DNA of 64,000 bases. Origin: Caldilineaceae bacterium. GTDB lineage: Bacteria; Chloroflexota; Anaerolineae; Caldilineales; Caldilineaceae. Position numbers and translations under genes: made by a program. The DNA is taken from positions 1-64,000 of the forward strand of contig JALHQH010000062.1 in assembly GCA_022842065.1 (NCBI GenBank), written 5' to 3'. This document shows positions 52,001 to 60,835 of the stretch, piece by piece. The notes under the pieces were generated by a model, which searched no databases, was not told the DNA's origin, and saw only the letters and a list, made by a program, of their open reading frames with translations. The number at the start of each line of letters is the position of its first letter. The first letter of the stretch is position 1.

Positions 52001-52918
52001 GAAGACACGATAGCTCATGATATAGGCGTGTGGCACCACGCCGCTGATGGCGCCGACATTGAACCCTTGATCGGTGGCAGTGACAATGCCACCGGCCGCA
52101 ATCCCGGCGGTATGCACGCCATGCGGTGTGCCGTTTTGGCCCGGCCAAGGATTTTCGTCGCCCGGTGCAGGTGGATCCCAAGGGCGGAAATAGGCGCGTG
52201 ACGCGATGATCTTGCCGTTATTATTGGCTGTCAATCCGAGTCCATTGGTGCCATAACCAGGTGGATAGTGATAGCCTGCACCACTAAACATAGGGGCATC
52301 ATGGTGTACACCGCCATCGATTGAAGCGAGCTTCACACCCGCCCCCCCATTGGCGCGTCCACCTACGGCTGCACTATTCCACAACACAGGCGCATTGATC
52401 AGCGCCGTGCTGGTGTAGAGATCCGTGTGATAGGGAACATCAAGGTAAACCGCCTTGACATTGGGCAATCCTTCAAGAACGTGGCGGGCTGTTTCGCGAT
52501 CCATAGAACCAACATCGACAGAGAGACCATTGAACAACACCTGATAGGTCGCCGCTTTTGCAGCGCCAAGTTCATCGATATAAGTGCTGACGGTGGCCGC
52601 GTTCAAAGTCGCCTGCATGTTGCTCACAAATGTGGCTTGTTCCGCCTGGAGCTGGCTAATATAGGCTTGCGCTGTGGTCGCGTTAGCATCAAGCCTACCG
52701 TTAGCGGCTGCCGCACCCACCAGCCCTTGAAAAGCCACCGCCAGCGGTGGTGTTTGTAGTTGTACGATCAAGCGGGGCGATGTGTTAGGCAGCCCTGAGG
52801 CAGTGCGGGGACCGTCGGTGATGGTCGGTGGCCGCACTTCAGCCGATGCCAGTGGTGCGCACACTAAACCAAGCACAATCACGACTACAGCAACGATGGA
52901 ACGTCGGGTTCGCAGCAT
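49007..52918 (-). CDS. Secreted subtilisin-like (S8) peptidase with PA, CHRD and PKD modules
   Basis: 1303 residues. Signal peptide (1-26), an I9-like propeptide (about 48-165), and an S8 catalytic domain with D201 (SIDGG), H266 (PHGVHTAG), the SNGNSG oxyanion region and S608 (GTSMASPHVAG). A PA domain is inserted in the catalytic domain (about 440-545). After the catalytic part follow a beta region, a CHRD domain (about 960-1075: EFALHYDIDQQRLAF, GEIRGQVEP) and a PKD domain (about 1190-1280: YRWDFGDGSS). The end is HLVYLPVISTK, a YLP tail common on Chloroflexota exported proteins. GGAGA is 7 nt before the ATG. It is an extracellular protease for nutrient acquisition, perhaps cell-surface retained. 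It sits exactly between the 5' and 3' remnants of a second M36 gene. Confidence 0.92.
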   Translation of the reverse strand: MLRTRRSIVAVVVIVLGLVCAPLASAEVRPPTITDGPRTASGLPNTSPRLIVQLQTPPLAVAFQGLVGAAAANGRLDANATTAQAYISQLQAEQATFVSNMQATLNAATVSTYIDELGAAKAATYQVLFNGLSVDVGSMDRETARHVLEGLPNVKAVYLDVPYHTDLYTSTALINAPVLWNSAAVGGRANGGAGVKLASIDGGVHHDAPMFSGAGYHYPPGYGTNGLGLTANNNGKIIASRAYFRPWDPPAPGDENPWPGQNGTPHGVHTAGIAAGGIVTATDQGFNVGAISGVVPHAYIMSYRVFYASVNANESSYTTEMLAALEDIVKDGADVVNNSWGSGPISSGGPFDPVDQALRNAWLAGVFVALSNGNSGPNLGTNDHPAPDYINVAASTTGGTLAAGRLGVKDSPTLQAFAFIMAGFGATPPVGQVFDYLYLPSAAVDPANVLGCDPWPAGTFTGKAALIRRGSCEFGLKVLNAEQAGAAFVVVYNSADGGDELLGMAPGAVGDQVTIAAVFVGNSNGEAMVNFYSDNGAAASILRFDTSIYQAGSAPDLIAAFSSRGPGVGNTLKPDIAAPGVNILSQGYTEGVTGEARHFGYGQVSGTSMASPHVAGAAALLRQIHPTWSNAAIKSALMSTAKYIDIYLTDGVTPAQPLDMGAGRLDLAQAADPGVILSPPSLSYGLVVSGSQKTITVTVTSVANAAELYTLSTRFTGSGFTQTVPLAGFTVNPTSLTLNPGETKQVVVNFDVATSAGMGDNQGYIVMDGPAHDAHLAAWARVIPAIPLADVLLIDNDFSTLGPAFGFPNEDYRWYYTNALDELGYAYAVLDYDTEALPSAAMLTGYKAIVLFSGDNNLSPVDNNSLTEYLNHGGTVIVMGQNLAATWGADQTDPDQPVFVYTYQLSANWIQNSLTGQNTPSQLLLPPGETPAAFRTMRVDLTAPRQYDATGDLTGVAETPPVTTETTGEFALHYDIDQQRLAFAVTVVPTPTTPITVTGVYIQVGAAGTAGAVMRDLATSANLTLPILVTDSLTITGIVTPSLTVTEVNQMLDDLLYINVRTTVNGAGEIRGQVEPAERANQPSIDELDNHWHNGQEDPYGLEPESHFTSVPLFSYPGVSKRYNGYVTLANRHQPSLERAGVFYSGRSVYASFGLEGVSNNFSATFGITPTNRSELLGTFLNWAWSEPGQVTISNTTPLSITASNMTFFKATLAPSAVQAAQTAPAAVSYRWDFGDGSSYSTPYLMPEVGHSYLTCGVYTVRAEVTDALGNVAIGSASFDVKTNCGSQPARQHLVYLPVISTK

Positions 52919-52944
52919 AAAGCGTTCTCCTTTACGGTAGAATA

Positions 52945-53181
52945 ACCGAGCCTTGTGGTCTGCTGCTGGAGATAATTTAGGGCAATCTCCACGGCGTCGC
53001 CACTGGTAGGGCCAGTCAAGAAACCACTTGCCCCTTGGTCAGGCGGTGGGGCAGGTTGGGCCGTGGCCGTTTCAGCGACAACTTCCGCCCCCCTTGCCCA
53101 CAAGTGGCGCAGGGTGGCTTGCCCAAAGCTGATCAACAAGAGAAATAAGCCAATCAAGAGCAATACAAATTGCCTTCGCAT
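52945..53181 (-). pseudogene. 5' remnant of a second M36 peptidase gene
   Basis: Encodes the first about 79 residues of the M36 protein almost unchanged (MRRQFVLLLIGLFLLLISFG to LNYLQQQTTRLG) including the ribosome site GGGGAGG, then runs into unrelated sequence upstream of the S8 gene and ends in frame at 52885. It matches 58950-59186. A secreted stub with a signal peptide could still be made. Confidence 0.92.
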
Positions 53182-53323
53182 AAGGCCTCCCCTCAGATGG
53201 AATAATGGCGCAATTCAGCGGCACACTGCAAGGCCAGCCTACTCCTCCAAAAAGACCCCCGCCTGTTCATATCCATAGGCCGTCAGCTTTGAAACAGCAA
53301 AATGTAGGCAGCAGCTAAGCTAG

Positions 53324-53461
53324 TTTCTGTTGCGAAAACGCTTGATCACCGCTAAGGCCACGAAGGCCGCAAAGTTTCGCCAAGGATTTTCTCTGGCGAG
53401 TCTTTGCGTTCTTTGCGCTCTTGGCGGTAGAAATCGCGTTTCGCAACAAGAACTAAACTAG
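53324..53461. mobile_element. MITE-like insertion (138 bp) with empty-site comparison
   Basis: The sequence GCAGCTAAGCTAG-CCAACAAGC at 59341-59363 is uninterrupted; at 53311-53470 the same junction is split by 138 bp. The insert is flanked by TAAGCTAG (53316-53323) and TAAACTAG (53454-53461), a probable 8-bp target duplication with one change. Its ends are imperfect inverted repeats (TTTCTGTTGCGAAAACGC at left, GCGTTTCGCAACAAGAAC at right) and the interior is a long imperfect hairpin of CGCAAAG/CTTTGCG units. It has no coding capacity. Confidence 0.8.
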
Positions 53462-53820
53462 CCAACAAGCGGAAAATAGCCAGGATCAGCGCTGGTTTGA
53501 TGGTGCGTAAACGGGTTTCGCAGCGAAAAAATTACAGCCTCCTTCGGCTAGGTTGGCGACCATCCGCGCCGCAAAGGCCGCGCGCCAGCCAAGCTTTGCG
53601 AATAGACGCCCGTGCGTTGAGCGGTCCAACGCAACGGTACGCAGGAGGACTATGTGCGCGTGCACACAGAGGAGGAGCGTAAAGTGGTTAACTATTTGTT
53701 AGTATATGATATAATGGACGGTCCAGCACCCCCCAGGTGGTGGAACAATTTCCTAGTCAGTTGGACAGTAAAGTGGCACAGCCCCAACCCTGCCTGACAG
53801 CGGGTGTGTTGTGCCACTTT
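53462..53820. repeat. Long dispersed repeat, copy 2
   Basis: Collinear with copy 3 (about 59354-59663) over its whole length and with copy 1. Its right end is an inverted repeat (about 53768-53782 with 53807-53821, AGTAAAGTGGCACA and complement). It lies between the 5' remnant of the broken M36 gene and the 3' end of the intact one, as expected at a tandem-duplication joint. Confidence 0.88.
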
Positions 53821-53829
53821 ACTAGAGCT

Positions 53830-53932
53830 TATACCGATTTGTTTGTACACCTGTGAGAGGATGACAGGATGACCGGATGAATAATCGCTGTCATCTTGTC
53901 ATCCTCTCAGACGACAGAATTAAATCGGTATA
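53830..53932. terminator. Nested inverted repeats downstream of the M36 gene
   Basis: Outer arms 53830-53840 with 53922-53932 (11 bp); inner arms 53854-53873 with 53890-53909 (19 of 20 bp). It lies 25 nt beyond the M36 stop and is a likely transcript end, although without a T-run. Absent from the corresponding place next to the M36 remnant, where 47676-47725 sits instead. Confidence 0.65.
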
Positions 53933-53957
53933 GGCTCCACGCTCTTGTCTGCGATCG

Positions 53958-56900
53958 TTACCTTTCTACCCACGGTAAGTAGGTTTTGTCCGTCAGTTCC
54001 TCGGCGGCTCTCCCCAGCCCAAAGTGCACGGACCCATCGTTGGTCGTCACGGCTGCGCTTTGACCCCTGTGTGTGCCCACCGAGGCGGGCAGGTCGCCGG
54101 CAAAGGTGATGAGGCTGGTGTCGGCTTGCCCGGCGGGGGGCACCTGGACGGTAAAGGTGATGTTGGCCAGCGGCCCATCGGGCAGGGTGATAAAGGGCAA
54201 GCTGAAATCGGCAAGCGCAATCTGAATGCGCTGATTGTCAACGACCATGACGCTGGCGGCAACGCCCTCCGGCAAGGGTAAGCTGATGGCGTCGGGAATG
54301 CCGTTGCCGTCGCGGTCAGTGGGGTCAAGCTGTAGATAGGTTGGATCAAAGGTGATGGCAAAGACCGCCGCGGCCGTCGCATTGCCATTTGCCATAAAGT
54401 TTACCGGTACCGTCACCTGGTTGCCCGGCTGCACGCACAGATCATCGGGAATGGTCAGTGTTGCCGGGGTGGCTGACGTACTGCTGGCGATGTTGTCGCT
54501 GCGATGACAGGCACCTTGGCCCTGGAAGATCGTCAACACCGTGCAGAGAATGTCACCGGCGTCAATCTGTTGATCCAGGTTCGCGTCACACCCTTGGGGG
54601 CTACCGGCAAAGGTGCCACCGGGGGCATCGAGCCAGAAGGTCCCGTCGCCATCAAAAAGTTCCAACACACAAGAGATGCCATCGGCGGCATTGACAACGC
54701 CATCCTGGTTACAGTCACCGGGGAGCCCCGTCTGAATTTCCACTGCACCCTCCACCAACCGCACAGGGCGCGCAACCCCGTTGAGATCACTCAATGAGGC
54801 TGGCAGTGCAGTGCTGAAGCCAACGCGGATCACTAGCGGTGTCGGCTGTGGCTGACAACTTGCAGTGAAGTCAAGCGTCAACAGCGCGCCGTCAGGCAAG
54901 GCCGTGAGCGGCGGGGTCAGGTCGCCGATGAAGAGATCGAGTTCGCTGTTGACATCGCTGAGGTCCGCATGGGCCACCAGCTCAAAGCCTGGCGGGGTCG
55001 TCAGCGTGATCGCATCCGGAATGCCGTTGTTGTCGGCATCGGCTGGATCAAAGTGCAGACATTGTTCGTCAAAATCGATCGAGAAGGCCGTGGCCGCAAT
55101 CGCCAAGCCATTGCTGCGGAAGTTGATCGGCAGCTGGACCGGCCGCCCAAAGTAGCTCTGGGCGCGGCCAATGCTCAGCGCTGGGGCTATTGCGTGGAGG
55201 GTAACAGGGATGTCAAGGCTGGACTCATCCCGATCATTGCTGCGCACCCGCAGGATGGCGCGGTATTCGCCATCGACAATCTCTGGCGCACCCGCATCGA
55301 TGGTGACAGCGATGGTTTGTACGCCTTCAACCGCCACAGTGCCCGTGACGGGGGTGGCGGAGAGCCACGCGGCATCAATGCCGACCTGCGTCTGTAGCCA
55401 GATAATGCTGTTATGCACCACCAGGTCAACATCGCCGGTCCACGAAAAGCCATCGGCCAGGAAGGTATTTAAGGCGACAACCCGTCCTTTCGTCGCCACA
55501 AACTCATCATCGCTCCACGCCGCCACTAGTTCGGCATCCGGTGCCAGTTCCATGACTTGCCGGAAATAGTCGCTTGCTTGATCCACGCCCTGCATAATCG
55601 GATGGGTGGCATTGAAGTCGCCCAAGGCAGCAAAGGTGAACCAGTCGCCGCTGCCGATCAGTGGGCTGTACCCCTCGCTGACCCAACGGCCTTGTAAACC
55701 CCAGCCGTTGCCGGAGGCATCGTAGAAGGTGGCCACCGTCTGAATCACGGTGCCGCCATCATCCACATACGCGGCCAACCGATTGCCCACGTCGGTCGGA
55801 CTGGCAAAGGCGTTATTGGCGATCACAATGATCGTATCATAGGCCGCCAACTGTGCCGGCGTGGGTGTGTCCAGGCGCGCATCGTAAATATCTATCTGAC
55901 CCAGATCAGTATAAGTCGCCAAGATCGCCTGAATCTGCAAGACATCGGCGGTGGCCAGGAGCAGGACATTGGGGTTGCCCTGCGTGTCTATCATGCGTGA
56001 GCCGGTTAACCCAGCGCGCTTGGGAACGGTCACCGCCGTTGTCTGTGCGTTTAGCCGGTCACCGGCATAACTGACCGCTGTGGGCGTGGTCGGTTGACCA
56101 GCCATCGCCTGGGGCAGGGTAGTCGTCGGCGCGTCGCTCGCTGTGAGTGCAGCAGCGGTCAGGGCCGTTGTTTGTTGTGCTAATTCAGTCAAGGCAAAAC
56201 GTAGCGGCGCTGTGCCACTGTTGGTAATGGTCAAGGTGTGTACGACCTTGGCACCGACGTTGAGGGTCGCTTCAATCACCAGTGGGGTCACGTCGATTTC
56301 AGGGGTTTTGATTACTTGATTCTGGCTGGTGGCGGTGGTGCTCAAGCCTTCGTTGCTGGTCAGTGTTGCACTGTTCATCACCGCTTGCGTCACAATGAGC
56401 TGCACATCATCCAGATACCAGCCACGCGCCGTCGCCGAGCCATCAGCATGGAAGGCAAAGCGCAGCCAGATGCGCTGACCAGCATAGGCCGACAAATCCG
56501 CCGTAACTTCATGCCATTGATTGCTGCTTTGGCTAGCACTCCAAACCCGGCTGAAGTTGACGCCATCCGTGGCGACAAGCGCTTCTACCCTATCACAACA
56601 GCTTTCATACACTTCCCAGCTCATAAACTTGAGCGTCACCTTGCCATCCGGCAGGGTAATCGGGTTGACGGTGGTCAATTCACCACTGCTGTTATCGGTG
56701 TAGAGACAGTCGGGCGCTTGCCCATAGTACCAACTGTGGGTGGGGCTGGCACTGTTGCCGCAAGGATCGGTGTCAGCTTGCAGATGCCAAAGCCCTGTCG
56801 CTGCCCAATTAGTGCCGCCATTTTCCATATCATCCAAGAAGAGTGCCACCGGATCGGGATAAGCACGGTCGATCATAACTTGGAAGGTGCGCACCGCACG

Positions 56901-59186
56901 CTCATCCGGGTTGAGGACGGGCAGTTGCCAGGTGACGCTGCCGCCAACTTCGCTGCCGCCATCGCTGGCCGATCCTGCCACATAGCTGGTGTGCGCCGGG
57001 ATCGGGTCACTCAGCACCAGGCCGGTCAAGGGTTGCGCCGTGTAGTTGTTGGCGACCAATTCATAGGTGAGCACCTTGCCGGCTTCGGCCGGATCCGGCG
57101 CGCCGTGTTTGGTTAAGCTTAGATCATCGCGACAGACGGTTGGCAGATCAAAGGCCGCCACCCCATCGAAGGTGTTATCGGAACGGCCTTGTTGCGCGCT
57201 CCAGCCCAGCCCACGTTTGGCAAAGGTCTGCCAGATGGTGCACTGGTTGGCACCGTTGTTGTTCACCTGGTCAGCAAGCAAGATGGCATCACGGGCGTCC
57301 ACAAAGCCTGGCTCACAGGGCACAAACTTCATCCCATCCATCACGAGGCGCAGCGCCAGGTTATTGCCGCCGGTGCCAGTGTAGAAGTTGGGATCAAAGC
57401 CATGCTGCGCGATCAAGTTCCACTGTAGGTCCCAGAGCATCGTGGCCCAGATTTGGCCGACTATATAGATATCACTAGTCGTTTTGAGATCCTGGTAGGT
57501 GAATGGATCGATACTCATGTCTGTACTGTAAAGGTAACGCCGGACGCCAGGCCCATCCAGCGGTTGTCCCAGTGGATAGGTCATGAAACTGCGCGCTTTT
57601 GCACCGGTGTCACTGGCTTTTGTCGTCAGCGCCAACGTAAACCAGTCGCTCCAGCCTTCGCCCATCTGTTCAGCGTTATAGAGGCAATAGATATTGCTGG
57701 GGCCACCGACCAACCGGGTCGAGATGCCGTGGGCGTATTCATGGATGACGATGCCGTTGTCCAGCGCGCTGTCACGATTGGGGGTCGTCAAATCAAAGAC
57801 GAAGGTTCCCAAGCGCGGCGGCACGCCATCGGGGGCGGTCATAAAGTAGGCATTGTTGCGCACCCCAAAGTCATAGGCGTCTTGGGCGTCGGCTTGTATC
57901 GCGTCAGCGCCCAGACCGCCACGGCCATAGCTGTTCTCTTGAAAGTTGCCGCTCACTTCGTCAAAGCCATAGCGATAGGCAATGTCGTGCAGGACGTTGT
58001 TCCAGTAGAAGAGGTTGATAATGGCGACGGCCGGATTGTTGCCGTCGATTGGGTTACTAGTCGCGTCAAAGGGATAATTGAAGTTGAACTTCTTTGGCTG
58101 CTTCCCCGTGGGCCGGAAACCGTCGGCATTGTCATCGTTGCGGTCTTCTTGGGCGGCAACATTGTTGCCGCGTGTATCGGTGAATTCGTGACCGGGCTGG
58201 CCGTCAATATCATGCCAACCATAGGGTGACGCCAGCGCATCGGCCGGATTGTTCACCACTGTTTGCGAGTTGGGTAAGCCGGTGCCATCATTGGGATGTT
58301 CCAACGGCAACGGGAAGACGCGGTAAGTCGGGGGGGTGAGTGGGGAAGGCGGCTGTTTGACCTCTGCCGCGGTCGTAGTCGTAGTCGTAGTCGGTTGCGC
58401 CTGTTTGGTGAGGGTCTGCCAGGTCGGTAACCAGCGATCAGAGAGGATTAAATCATCCTTGGCCAAGATTTTGCCACTGATCGCATCGACGCGCAGATGC
58501 CACCGGTGTTGCTGGGCCGGCGGCTCAATGATCAGCGCCCAGACCAACCGTAGCTTACCATCAGCTTGGCGTTGGTAGAGGAGTTTGGCGGGGATCTCAG
58601 TCTTGGAAATGCCGGCAGTGCTGAGCGCGACTTCACGGGCCGGGCCATTCCGATCTTTCAGGATCGTCACGGGTGCCGTCAGCGGTAAGTTCAACTGCTG
58701 GGCCGCATATGCCACGGCGGCCGTGGCGTTAAAAGCGGGGGTCACTGTGTTAACCGCTTGGGCCAGCTTAGGCACGAAGCGATTGCCCAGATTAATCACT
58801 TCGCCCTGGCGGCTGATATTGAGATTGATCAGGCCATTGAGCACTGCAATCCCCTGATAACGTTGCTGCAGGTAAAGATGGGTGACCCCATTCTGCTGGG
58901 TGACGTAGCGATCGATGACAGTGATGTCAGCCAGATCAGCCGCATCTAAACCGAGCCTTGTGGTCTGCTGCTGGAGATAATTTAGGGCAATCTCCACCGC
59001 GTCGCCACTGGTGGGGCCAGTCAAGAACCCATTTGCCCCTTGGCCAAGCGGTGGGGCAGGTTGGGCCGTGGCCGTTTCAGCAGCAACGTCCGCTCCCATT
59101 GCCCACAAATGGTGCAGGGTGGCTTGCCCAAAGCTGATCAACAAGAGAAATAAGCCAATCAAGAGCAATACAAATTGCCTTCGCAT
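53958..59186 (-). CDS. Secreted M36 (fungalysin-type) metallopeptidase with DUF11, cohesin-like and dockerin-like modules
   Basis: 1742 residues. Signal peptide or anchor (1-25), FTP propeptide (about 70-150) and PepSY-like part (about 155-240), then the M36 catalytic domain with HEYAH (H482, E483, H486) and a downstream Glu in MGEGWSDW (about E510). Next come a DUF11-like module (about 692-775), a jelly-roll/CBM-like part (about 780-930), a Rossmann-like part (about 1080-1270), a cohesin-like module (about 1340-1480), a dockerin-like pair of Ca-binding loops (GDCNQDGVVNAADGISC and GCDANLDQQIDAGDILC, about 1485-1560) and a second cohesin-like module (about 1570-1720). It ends TYLPWVER. It degrades extracellular protein; the cohesin/dockerin parts could drive self-assembly. 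A second copy of this locus (47750-53181) has been broken. Confidence 0.92.
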   Translation of the reverse strand: MRRQFVLLLIGLFLLLISFGQATLHHLWAMGADVAAETATAQPAPPLGQGANGFLTGPTSGDAVEIALNYLQQQTTRLGLDAADLADITVIDRYVTQQNGVTHLYLQQRYQGIAVLNGLINLNISRQGEVINLGNRFVPKLAQAVNTVTPAFNATAAVAYAAQQLNLPLTAPVTILKDRNGPAREVALSTAGISKTEIPAKLLYQRQADGKLRLVWALIIEPPAQQHRWHLRVDAISGKILAKDDLILSDRWLPTWQTLTKQAQPTTTTTTTAAEVKQPPSPLTPPTYRVFPLPLEHPNDGTGLPNSQTVVNNPADALASPYGWHDIDGQPGHEFTDTRGNNVAAQEDRNDDNADGFRPTGKQPKKFNFNYPFDATSNPIDGNNPAVAIINLFYWNNVLHDIAYRYGFDEVSGNFQENSYGRGGLGADAIQADAQDAYDFGVRNNAYFMTAPDGVPPRLGTFVFDLTTPNRDSALDNGIVIHEYAHGISTRLVGGPSNIYCLYNAEQMGEGWSDWFTLALTTKASDTGAKARSFMTYPLGQPLDGPGVRRYLYSTDMSIDPFTYQDLKTTSDIYIVGQIWATMLWDLQWNLIAQHGFDPNFYTGTGGNNLALRLVMDGMKFVPCEPGFVDARDAILLADQVNNNGANQCTIWQTFAKRGLGWSAQQGRSDNTFDGVAAFDLPTVCRDDLSLTKHGAPDPAEAGKVLTYELVANNYTAQPLTGLVLSDPIPAHTSYVAGSASDGGSEVGGSVTWQLPVLNPDERAVRTFQVMIDRAYPDPVALFLDDMENGGTNWAATGLWHLQADTDPCGNSASPTHSWYYGQAPDCLYTDNSSGELTTVNPITLPDGKVTLKFMSWEVYESCCDRVEALVATDGVNFSRVWSASQSSNQWHEVTADLSAYAGQRIWLRFAFHADGSATARGWYLDDVQLIVTQAVMNSATLTSNEGLSTTATSQNQVIKTPEIDVTPLVIEATLNVGAKVVHTLTITNSGTAPLRFALTELAQQTTALTAAALTASDAPTTTLPQAMAGQPTTPTAVSYAGDRLNAQTTAVTVPKRAGLTGSRMIDTQGNPNVLLLATADVLQIQAILATYTDLGQIDIYDARLDTPTPAQLAAYDTIIVIANNAFASPTDVGNRLAAYVDDGGTVIQTVATFYDASGNGWGLQGRWVSEGYSPLIGSGDWFTFAALGDFNATHPIMQGVDQASDYFRQVMELAPDAELVAAWSDDEFVATKGRVVALNTFLADGFSWTGDVDLVVHNSIIWLQTQVGIDAAWLSATPVTGTVAVEGVQTIAVTIDAGAPEIVDGEYRAILRVRSNDRDESSLDIPVTLHAIAPALSIGRAQSYFGRPVQLPINFRSNGLAIAATAFSIDFDEQCLHFDPADADNNGIPDAITLTTPPGFELVAHADLSDVNSELDLFIGDLTPPLTALPDGALLTLDFTASCQPQPTPLVIRVGFSTALPASLSDLNGVARPVRLVEGAVEIQTGLPGDCNQDGVVNAADGISCVLELFDGDGTFWLDAPGGTFAGSPQGCDANLDQQIDAGDILCTVLTIFQGQGACHRSDNIASSTSATPATLTIPDDLCVQPGNQVTVPVNFMANGNATAAAVFAITFDPTYLQLDPTDRDGNGIPDAISLPLPEGVAASVMVVDNQRIQIALADFSLPFITLPDGPLANITFTVQVPPAGQADTSLITFAGDLPASVGTHRGQSAAVTTNDGSVHFGLGRAAEELTDKTYLPWVER

Positions 59187-59290
59187 AAGGCCTCCCCTCA
59201 GATGGAATAATGGCGCAATTCAGTTGTTTCGGTTGTGGTAAAGGTCTGTCATGGGAGAATCGTCACTCCGTGACTAAATGCGCGCGGCGG

Positions 59291-59663
59291 GCCTGTTCAT
59301 ATCCATCGGCCATCAGTTTTGAAACAGCAAAATGTAGGCAGCAGCTAAGCTAGCCAACAAGCAGAAAATAGCCAGGATTAGCGCTGGGTTGCTGGTGTGT
59401 AAACGGGTTTCGTCGTGAAAAAATGACAGCCTCCTTCGGCTAGGTTGGCAACCATCCGCGCGACCAAGGCCGCGCGCCAGCCAAGCTTTACGAATAAACG
59501 CCCGTGCGTTGATCGGTCCAACGCAACGGTACGCAGGAGGACTGTGTGCGCGTGCACACAGGGGAGGAGCGTAAAGTGGTTAACTGTTTGTAAGTATACA
59601 ATATAATGGATGGTTCAGAACCACCCAGGTGGTCGAACAACTTCCTAGTCAGCTGGATAGTGT
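59291..59663. repeat. Long dispersed repeat, copy 3 (upstream of the M36 gene)
   Basis: Shares GCCTGTTCATATCCAT and GAAACAGCAAAATGTAGGCA with 53262-53310, then the CGG/CAGAAAATAGCCAGGAT-to-CCCAGGTGG blocks with copies 1 and 2. It carries the empty site for the MITE-like insertion. AATATAAT at about 59600-59607 after TTGTAAG could serve as a plus-strand -10 box. No gene is seen in 59187-59929. Confidence 0.85.
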
Positions 59664-59929
59664 GGTACTTTGGATAGTGTAGCACTGGGGCTAGCAACCT
59701 GATCCCATTACCTGGCTGCCTGTGCGGCCACTGCTAACGCCACCGTCGTCACTGCCGGCAATGCTATCGTCTGCTGATCGGCGAGTAGCGCCCCGGCGCA
59801 GCTGTCGTGGCGCAGTGGGTGAGTGGGTCGTGTTGATTGGGGGTCGCTGAAGTTGTTAGTTTGTGATACACTTTTTGTAAAACTGTGCGCGCAACTAACA
59901 ACCGCAATCACCCCCTTGCCCAGAACGAA

Positions 59930-60793
59930 ATGAAGCCAATGCTGAACAACGAAATTCATATCGATGCGCTCCTGCCCGTCGAAATGGCCCAGCGCGCCGA
60001 GCAGATCGGCGTGCGTAAGGCCGCGCTGGCGCCGTTGAATCTCTTTGCGCTGGCGCTGCTGGCCGGCGCGTTTGTCGCTTTGGGGGCCATCTTCTCCACA
60101 ACCGTGGCGGCCGGCACCAGCGCCGTATTACCCTATGGCCTAACCCGGTTGCTGATTGGGCTCAGCTTCTGTCTGGGCCTCATTTTGATCATTGTGGGCG
60201 GGGCCGAACTCTTTACCGGCAATACGTTGATCGTCATGGCCTGGGCCAGCGGCAAGGTCTCAACCACGGCGCTGTTGCGCAATTGGCTGATCGTCTATGT
60301 GGGCAACTTTGTCGGCGCGTTGGGGACGGCGATCTTGCTGCTTGTCAGCAAACAGTACACCTTTGGCGCGGGCAGCGTGGGGATCACGGCCTTAGCGATT
60401 GCCAACAGCAAACTCCACTTTGGTTTTCTGCAGGCAATCGCGTTGGGGGCTTTGTGCAATGCCCTTGTTTGCCTGGCGGTCTGGCTCACCTTTAGCGCGC
60501 GCCGCACCACCGACAAGATTATGGCCATCATCTTTCCGATCACCGCCTTTGTCACCGCCGGTTTTGAGCATAGTATTGCCAACATGTATTTCATCCCGCT
60601 GGCCCTGCTCATCAAAACGTTTGACCCTGTTTTTGCCGCGGCAAGCGGTCTGGATTTGACTGCCTTGACTTGGCAAGCCTTTCTAGTAAAAAATTTGTTG
60701 CCGGTCACGGTTGGCAATATGGGCGGCGGCGTTGTGCTGGTGGCTGCCGTCTATTGGCTAGTCTTTTTGCAGCACCGCCCGTCCGCCACATAA
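59930..60793 (+). CDS. Formate/nitrite transporter (FNT) family channel
   Basis: 287 residues, six helices. FNT marks include GGAELFTGN (about 80-90, the P-site), VYVGNFVGA, GALCNALVCLAVWL and FEHSIANMYFIPL, the H of which gates anion/proton passage. The family moves formate, nitrite or hydrosulfide across the inner membrane. The ATG at 59930 is preferred over the GTG at 59885 because homologues begin close to it; another ATG at 59939 cannot be excluded. It is convergent with the flavodoxin operon and not near formate or nitrite enzymes in this window. Confidence 0.9.
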   Translation: MKPMLNNEIHIDALLPVEMAQRAEQIGVRKAALAPLNLFALALLAGAFVALGAIFSTTVAAGTSAVLPYGLTRLLIGLSFCLGLILIIVGGAELFTGNTLIVMAWASGKVSTTALLRNWLIVYVGNFVGALGTAILLLVSKQYTFGAGSVGITALAIANSKLHFGFLQAIALGALCNALVCLAVWLTFSARRTTDKIMAIIFPITAFVTAGFEHSIANMYFIPLALLIKTFDPVFAAASGLDLTALTWQAFLVKNLLPVTVGNMGGGVVLVAAVYWLVFLQHRPSAT

Positions 60794-60835
60794 TAGAGGT
60801 TATCCCGATTTGATTTATAGACCGATGACAAGCGT

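Noticed and set aside
52885..52944. Extension of the truncated M36 frame (GYSTVKENALCCEPDVPSLL)
   Set aside because: Read-through into sequence upstream of and inside the S8 gene; not native coding.
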